This document shows, in pieces, positions 13,917 through 18,495 of a stretch of 18,495 nucleotides of DNA. Made by a program: the position numbers and the translations under genes. The notes below the pieces were generated by a model. It was not told the DNA's origin and searched no databases. It worked only from the letters and a program-made list of their open reading frames with translations. Origin of the DNA: UMGS1002 sp050309735 (GTDB lineage: Bacteria > Bacillota > Clostridia > Oscillospirales > CAG-272); assembly GCA_050309735.1 (NCBI GenBank), contig JBNRMS010000054.1:1-18495 (forward strand). The letters run 5' to 3'. The first letter of the stretch is position 1. Each line of letters starts with the position of its first letter.

Positions 13917-14870
13917 TTATTCAATATAAATGCGAAGCTCGGATGAACACATATGGACAGGATTGTGCTCGCTTGTTTCGTTCAATTCGGGACGAACCCA
14001 ATATAATACCGCAAGCCTTCCGTTCTCGTCGGGAACTATCCTTTCCAGTCTTGTCTTGTACCCCTTGAGGCTTACTTCATTTTTACTGCACGCCTCCGTC
14101 AGCCTGCTTAAAAGAGCGGCTTCAACACTCTCTTTGTCTATTTCCGGAACCTCTACACTGCTCCAATCATAATCGCACTCGGTTTCAAGTTTAATCACCA
14201 CCCCGCTCGGCGATAAATGGGCTATTGCTCGAGTGAGCATATAACCATTTTTAATTAATTCAAAGTATACTGTGCATTCATCATGTCCATAAGCTATCGG
14301 ATCATATCGCACGTTGTATCCGCTCACATCCACAAGGGGTTCCAGCGCTTTTTTTGCGATCTCAATATAAAATGATTCTTCCTTTAACGATAAAAAACTA
14401 TAATAATAATTCACATCCGCCAGCTCCTTCATAGCCTTCTCAAAGCCATCGTAGAAGTATATCGAAACAATTTTGCCCGTACTGCGGCTTATCCAAAAGC
14501 TGCCACCTGTGAAAATGTCCTTGCTTTTATAGCAATCTATCCGAGTACCATACTGACTTTTATACGAATTATAATATACCGTTGAATACTTTTTACCGTC
14601 ATACTCAATTTCCTTCGGATCACCTTCCTTCGGGGCCTTTTCATCTCCGGTTGAATCTTTTGGCTTAATATCAAGATCAATCACTATACTGTTAAATCCG
14701 TCATCAATATACCCCCCCACCACATAAGCGACATAGCTTTCATATTCCGCACTTGAGCCCCATTGCCGCTTGTCATTGTCTTCATCTGATAAAACCGAAA
14801 TGCCGCAACCGGATAAAAACATGGCGACTAAAGTAATAATTGAAATTATACGAATTAATGAATATTTCAT
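13917..14870 (-). CDS. Putative lipoprotein, unknown function
   Basis: This 317-residue protein starts with a lipoprotein signal peptide, MKYSLIRIISIITLVAMFLS followed by GCG, with the lipobox LSGC and lipidated Cys22. The mature protein is acidic, with a Lys/Asp/Glu-rich linker (about 68-90), several Tyr-rich stretches such as NYYYSFLSLKEESFYIEIAK, and no recognised domain. It should be anchored on the outer face of the membrane. The ATG has AAGGAG upstream. Codon choice is more AT-rich than in the housekeeping genes. It follows the secreted caspase-like protein by 69 bases on the same strand; both contain DVSGY followed within two residues by V (at 178-182 here). A shared function is plausible but unproven. 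Confidence 0.85.
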   Translation of the reverse strand: MKYSLIRIISIITLVAMFLSGCGISVLSDEDNDKRQWGSSAEYESYVAYVVGGYIDDGFNSIVIDLDIKPKDSTGDEKAPKEGDPKEIEYDGKKYSTVYYNSYKSQYGTRIDCYKSKDIFTGGSFWISRSTGKIVSIYFYDGFEKAMKELADVNYYYSFLSLKEESFYIEIAKKALEPLVDVSGYNVRYDPIAYGHDECTVYFELIKNGYMLTRAIAHLSPSGVVIKLETECDYDWSSVEVPEIDKESVEAALLSRLTEACSKNEVSLKGYKTRLERIVPDENGRLAVLYWVRPELNETSEHNPVHMCSSELRIYIE

Positions 14871-14939
14871 TTTTGCTCCTTTCGAATAATATTATATATT
14901 ATTTATGGGTAAACAATTTCGGGAACTCTTTTGTTTCGC

Positions 14940-16565
14940 CTACTGCTCATCTATGCTTCTATACAGATATGACGTAAATCCATGTTCGGCGGCATAGGGC
15001 ATCTCGGAGTTGGCATGATTTATCGCTTGCTGATAAGTTGCTCCGCTGTGAGTACGCAGGTAGTTCCAGAAGTATTTCAGCCATTCATCGGCCGGCCTGT
15101 TGGTCGGATCGCTAATAGCCTGACAGTCTATATCTCCCGTGAACCCTATCACATTTTTAGCCCCGGCTTTGAATGTATAATTGACAAGGTTATCAGCGTT
15201 TCTCCCTCCTTCTCCGCAGCTGCAGCTCATGTACAAAATCAAGTCGGACTTGGTAAGCGGGCGTCCCTGTTCGTATGTCATGCGGCAGTAATCGTAAGGG
15301 CTTTCATTGAGTTGTACTTTAGTTTGGGAACCATGCGAACGGATAACAGTTACATATGCGGCGGCGGCAAGTGTCTTGAAGTTGATTTCATTCATTGCAG
15401 TAGTCACTGTTACAATATTTGAAATGTTATAAATGCCACCGAGATAAGAGCTTCCTGTAAGTGTCGATATTATATCGGTGTGATTATGATCGGTAGCTGG
15501 TATCCCCACAAGCCCAACGGATTTATCCTCGTATGATCCAATATAAATATCAAACAAACCAAAACATGTAGAATCAATTGTACTGTCCGCTCTGATACAT
15601 GCAAACCCCGGAGCATCGGCGATTACCGTACCGTTTGATGACACGGTGACATTTGCATAGGAACATGACCATGTCACCGATTGATTAAGTGTTTCTGATG
15701 AAAACACCCCGGCGGTAAGTAAAGTGCTCGATCCCACCGTGAGATATGAATCCCCGTATATTGAAATCTTGTCATCCACCGACACCGGCTCGAACAGCCA
15801 GCGCTGATCCGCATGACCGTAAAAAGTATCTACATATGCGTCAAAGTCAGAACCGCTGCACGTGAGCGTTTTATCGGCATATGTATAGTTCTGGATATAA
15901 TACTCGTTGTTATACGGCGACTCTGTTATTTGCCATCTGGCCGATGTTATAATAGAAAGCGAATCGCTGATCCCTATAGAATAAATATCGACATTTGTGC
16001 CTGTCACATCAAGACCCATATTGGGTTTGTTCAGCGGTCTGATGCTGTAATAGCCGCCTCCTATGCTTGCCACCCTCCAGAGCTGACTGAAATCATTGTC
16101 ATGATTCTCGGATTTTACCTTGACATTTGAAAAATTCGTATATCCGAAGTCATACACGGTAAGCGGACGATTAACAAGATTACAAATAATACGATATACG
16201 CCGTCAGGTATTGTATCGCTCTGTGTTCCGGTGACAGTAACATCTACATAAACCGATAAATGAGTGTAAGTTTTATGCGTCGCCGTTATCCTGCAGGTAC
16301 CGGTGTTTGTGTTTGACGCAATAACCCCTGACGATGAAACCGTCAAAATCGACGTATTACTAAGTTCATCTAGCGTCATGTCCCCCGGGAGCATTTCCTT
16401 TTTCGCGGTCTTTTCTTCGACCCGGTAACCGCTTACATCCATTTCGCTATCGTTGGTTTCTGCGCGTTCGAGAATATCGCTTTGTGCGCCGGTGGAAAAG
16501 GGGATACACAAAATAATAAATACAAGCGCCAAGACAGAAGCTGTGATTCTGCGTTTGATTTTCAT
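14940..16565 (-). CDS. Secreted multidomain protein with RICIN/Ig-like domains and caspase-like peptidase domain
   Basis: This 541-residue protein starts MKIKRRITASVLALVFIILC and has a signal peptide ending near ...STGAQS (28-29). Then come a partial BIG2-like Ig segment (about 66-112), a ricin-type beta-trefoil-like region (about 120-262; QLWRV, YYSIRPLNKPNMGLDV and QRWLFEPV are typical), and a second Ig-like domain (about 266-343; VTWSC, VSSNGTVIA). The C-terminal part (347-541) looks like a caspase/gingipain-fold peptidase: VIRSHGS with candidate catalytic His411, and LILYMSCSCGEGG with candidate Cys448 (or Cys450), followed by FKAGAKNVIGFTGDI. No transmembrane anchor or sorting signal is seen, so it is probably released or carbohydrate-bound. 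AAGGAGG precedes the ATG at 16565; an extension to 16673 has no ribosome site. Confidence 0.75.
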   Translation of the reverse strand: MKIKRRITASVLALVFIILCIPFSTGAQSDILERAETNDSEMDVSGYRVEEKTAKKEMLPGDMTLDELSNTSILTVSSSGVIASNTNTGTCRITATHKTYTHLSVYVDVTVTGTQSDTIPDGVYRIICNLVNRPLTVYDFGYTNFSNVKVKSENHDNDFSQLWRVASIGGGYYSIRPLNKPNMGLDVTGTNVDIYSIGISDSLSIITSARWQITESPYNNEYYIQNYTYADKTLTCSGSDFDAYVDTFYGHADQRWLFEPVSVDDKISIYGDSYLTVGSSTLLTAGVFSSETLNQSVTWSCSYANVTVSSNGTVIADAPGFACIRADSTIDSTCFGLFDIYIGSYEDKSVGLVGIPATDHNHTDIISTLTGSSYLGGIYNISNIVTVTTAMNEINFKTLAAAAYVTVIRSHGSQTKVQLNESPYDYCRMTYEQGRPLTKSDLILYMSCSCGEGGRNADNLVNYTFKAGAKNVIGFTGDIDCQAISDPTNRPADEWLKYFWNYLRTHSGATYQQAINHANSEMPYAAEHGFTSYLYRSIDEQ

Positions 16566-16699
16566 TCGTAGGCCTCCTTGTTTTTGTACATGTAATATTA
16601 AAGTAGTAAGAGTCACCTTCTCCACTTTGCCACATAATGGACGATATGTCAAGTGATTGTTTTCACGAAACATTTGTAAACAATTTGTACAATATTAAC
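16566..16699 (-). promoter_or_regulatory. Upstream region of the caspase-like gene, promoter not resolved
   Basis: This AT-rich gap must hold the promoter of the secreted protein. A perfect TTGACA lies at 16647-16652 on the minus strand but no -10 box is found 16-18 bases downstream. A TTAATATTAC stretch nearer the gene is a possible -10 without a -35. A short inverted repeat (GTGA/TCAC, 16653-16666) flanks the TTGACA. The promoter may need an activator. Confidence 0.3.
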
Positions 16700-16739
16700 A
16701 AAGGTTCTCCTTAAATCAAATGATTTGAGAAGAACCTTT
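16700..16739 (-). terminator. Terminator of the DUF4091 gene
   Basis: AAAGGTTCT/AGAACCTTT plus CTTAAATCA/TGATTTGAG form a stem of about 18 pairs with one mismatch and a short loop. It lies 8 bases after the stop codon. The following bases on the minus strand are only moderately T-rich (GTTAATATT). Confidence 0.75.
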
Positions 16740-16747
16740 ATGTAATA

Positions 16748-18406
16748 TTACCCCACCGCCGCCGCGATAAGCTTATTTATCGCCTCGCGCGCCGCGAGCA
16801 TCACGGTGGATTCGCCGGGGCAGCTTGAGAATTTTATCTCGCCGACGACGGCCTCAAGCTCGGCTACTACTCTTTCCTTGCCGTAATAACTCTCTGCAAG
16901 CTCGAATGCCGAGCGGTCCTGAAGCGCCTCATGGAACTGCACTATCCGCATCGATTCAAGCGCCCGCCCGTCAAGCGAGGGATAGACCGAATATGCGTCG
17001 CCCGAGGGGACGAAATAGCCGCCGGTCGAATCGAGATAGGGATTTACGAAGTCATAAGAATATTGGTTATAATAATAATTATAGCCCCACTGCAAAAACC
17101 CGGCGATGTCGTATTTATAAAACTGCATTCCGATAGCGCGGGTTCGCGCTCCGGGCATGGCGAAGAAGCGGTTGCTGACTCCGACGCCCTGACTGCAGCA
17201 GTAGTATGTCCAAAGCCCGGGCACTCCTGCCTCGAGGAAGGGCTCGATATGGTTGTTTGAGGCGCAGGGTGTTCGAACAAACCCGCGGCGCCAGAAATCA
17301 ATATTCGAGAGAGCGTCCATACTCATGTAGTGCTCGAGCAGGTCGGCCACGACGGCGCGCGAGCGGCCGTATTGTTCGATATTCTTAGCGTTCGGCTCGT
17401 CGGAAATATGGAAAATGCAGCGCAGGTCATCGCCGCGAGCCTTCATGTGAGCGATAAAATCGACTATAAAGGCGCGGATGAAGCGCGGGTATTCGCCCTC
17501 GGCGGCGTCGGTTTCCCAGCCGAAAATCTGTTTATTCCGGCCGTTTACTTTTGCTATAACTTTAGGTGCGTGAGCCGCTCCCCATTGTGTGAAAAAGTGG
17601 CTTATCTCAAAATATTTGATTCCGATCCGGTCGCACATATCTATCCAGCGGTCGAGCTTATCATAGCCAAAATGATATTCCCCGTCCTCAACTCTTACAT
17701 CGACAAGCTGAACTGTCGGTCTCTCATGTCCGACGGCTGTGTCGAGCGGCGGGGTGAAGACCGGTGTCAAAAGGGTGTTTATGCCGTTTCTCACCGCAAC
17801 GGCGGCGAAATTTTCGATTATCTCCCAGTGTCTCTCCGAAAAAACTTTTACATTATAATAATCGGCAAGGCAATCGCAGTGAAACCACTGTGTGACATAC
17901 ATTTCATGCAGGGGCAGCGAGGCGGGGATAACACTCACCTCGGCGGTTGCGGCGGCGGCAACCTCTCCCCCTCCGGCGATGAGCGCGAGCGAAATATTAT
18001 ATTCGCCGCCCTCAAGGTCTTTTGGGATATCGACGGTAATCCACGCACAGCGCGTCTCAAAATTGCAGACCGGAATCTGCCCCTGCATCGGCAGCTCGGA
18101 CAACAGGTCGGGGTATAGCCCCGGGCTGGTTGACAGGTAATTGTCGTCGCTTCTTCCGGGATATGCCGGCATCAGAGAGGGAATAAAATCGACCAGTCGC
18201 ACAGACGCCCAGGGCGCGAGCGAGCCGGCAAGGCGGGGGGTGTACCAGGCGCGGTGAGGCTTTGCCGGGTCTTCTTCTCGGTATACGAGCTGAAGCGACA
18301 GACGCTCGCCCCGCAAAACCGAAATCTTTCCGAGTGCCTCTAATCCTTCAATACTGGTTTCGGGGAAGCATTTTTCGAGCGAGGAGATGAGTTTTACATT
18401 TATCAT
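16748..18406 (-). CDS. DUF4091-type putative glycoside hydrolase
   Basis: This 552-residue protein matches the DUF4091 family, considered related to glycoside hydrolases. An N-terminal beta-sandwich-like region (about 1-165) ends in AEVSVIPASLP, then comes a TIM-barrel-like part with WFHCDCLADYY (174-184), FEISHFFTQWGA (266-277) and IFHISDEPNAKNIEQY (331-346). Glu337 in SDEP is a candidate catalytic acid. DUF4091 itself follows, with GFLQWGYNYYYNQY (436-449) and PSGDAYSVYPSLDG (467-480). There is no signal peptide, so it appears cytoplasmic. The start ATG at 18406 follows an AAAGG and a promoter -10 at 18432-18437. A TTG start 15 codons earlier would overlap that promoter. It stands alone, with no sugar transporter or regulator in the window. 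Confidence 0.85.
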   Translation of the reverse strand: MINVKLISSLEKCFPETSIEGLEALGKISVLRGERLSLQLVYREEDPAKPHRAWYTPRLAGSLAPWASVRLVDFIPSLMPAYPGRSDDNYLSTSPGLYPDLLSELPMQGQIPVCNFETRCAWITVDIPKDLEGGEYNISLALIAGGGEVAAAATAEVSVIPASLPLHEMYVTQWFHCDCLADYYNVKVFSERHWEIIENFAAVAVRNGINTLLTPVFTPPLDTAVGHERPTVQLVDVRVEDGEYHFGYDKLDRWIDMCDRIGIKYFEISHFFTQWGAAHAPKVIAKVNGRNKQIFGWETDAAEGEYPRFIRAFIVDFIAHMKARGDDLRCIFHISDEPNAKNIEQYGRSRAVVADLLEHYMSMDALSNIDFWRRGFVRTPCASNNHIEPFLEAGVPGLWTYYCCSQGVGVSNRFFAMPGARTRAIGMQFYKYDIAGFLQWGYNYYYNQYSYDFVNPYLDSTGGYFVPSGDAYSVYPSLDGRALESMRIVQFHEALQDRSAFELAESYYGKERVVAELEAVVGEIKFSSCPGESTVMLAAREAINKLIAAAVG

Positions 18407-18431
18407 GTCTGCTTCTATCCTTTCACATTGT

Positions 18432-18437
18432 ATTATA
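18432..18437 (-). promoter_or_regulatory. -10 box of the DUF4091 gene
   Basis: TATAAT on the minus strand predicts a start near 18425, giving a leader of about 19 bases that still contains the ribosome site. No good -35 box is visible 17 bases upstream, so control by an activator is possible. Confidence 0.5.
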
Positions 18438-18495
18438 ATACTGATTCTCAATTGTATGACTAATACTATTAAATCATTAAAACATTGAACTGAAC

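Noticed and set aside
13823..14068. A short plus-strand frame over the repeat and lipoprotein 3' end
   Set aside because: It is opposite the lipoprotein gene and the duplicated segment; its start resembles the antisense of the other repeat copy, which explains the similarity.
16629..16652. TTGACA on the minus strand as promoter of the caspase-like gene
   Set aside because: No -10 box is found at 16-18 bases, the bases there being CAAAGT. It is noted only as a possible activator-dependent site.
1..18495. CRISPR arrays, tRNA genes, insertion sequences
   Set aside because: No regularly spaced repeats, no cloverleaf with a GGTTCGAATCC-type arm and no transposase-like protein were found on either strand.

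Overview
The window reads as chromosomal DNA of an anaerobic Firmicute, most likely a member of the class Clostridia. This is inferred from the gene order around priA-def-fmt-yugP-rsmB, the presence of yicC, remA, tepA and a GGGtGRT-family gene, strong AGGAGG-type ribosome sites, TTGACA/TATAAT promoters and mixed ATG/GTG/TTG starts. No species can be named from the sequence alone. Coding is mostly on the minus strand.

Region 1 (about 119-8542, minus) is a housekeeping cluster that reads from right to left: yicC, remA, rpoZ, priA, def, fmt, yugP, an SdpI-like membrane gene and rsmB. It serves RNA turnover, RNA polymerase, replication restart and the formyl-Met start/processing pathway (fmt and def overlap by ATGA). 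A textbook promoter (TTGACA-17-TACAAT) precedes yicC. Compared with the usual Firmicute order, gmk and coaBC are absent from between remA and priA, and an AT-rich SdpI-like gene sits between yugP and rsmB.

Region 2 (8573-9510) holds a divergent flavin-reductase-like gene on the plus strand with its own promoter and a palindrome in the spacer. On the minus strand it is followed by a broken ECF sigma factor, of which only the region 2 part remains, with a frameshift.

Region 3 (9604-12208, minus) is a compact operon: pduL (phosphotransacylase), an IscU/NifU-like scaffold gene and a GGGtGRT-family gene, ended by a hairpin terminator. Its roughly 215-nt leader carries repeated TGCGACA motifs and palindromes. 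It lies back to back with tepA, a ClpP-like protease gene on the plus strand, and the two -35 elements appear to overlap.

Region 4 (13127-13625, plus) is the type A RNase P RNA gene rnpB with a clear promoter, followed by a heptanucleotide repeat and a strong terminator.

Region 5 (13628-16565, minus) looks like an accessory cassette with a visibly more AT-rich codon choice. It holds a secreted multidomain protein with a caspase/gingipain-like C-terminal domain, a lipoprotein of unknown function and a 58-residue two-helix membrane protein. A partial tandem duplication of the last gene lies just upstream of it. This is the most likely place in the window for something undescribed. The window ends with a DUF4091-type putative glycoside hydrolase (16748-18406, minus) with its own promoter and terminator.
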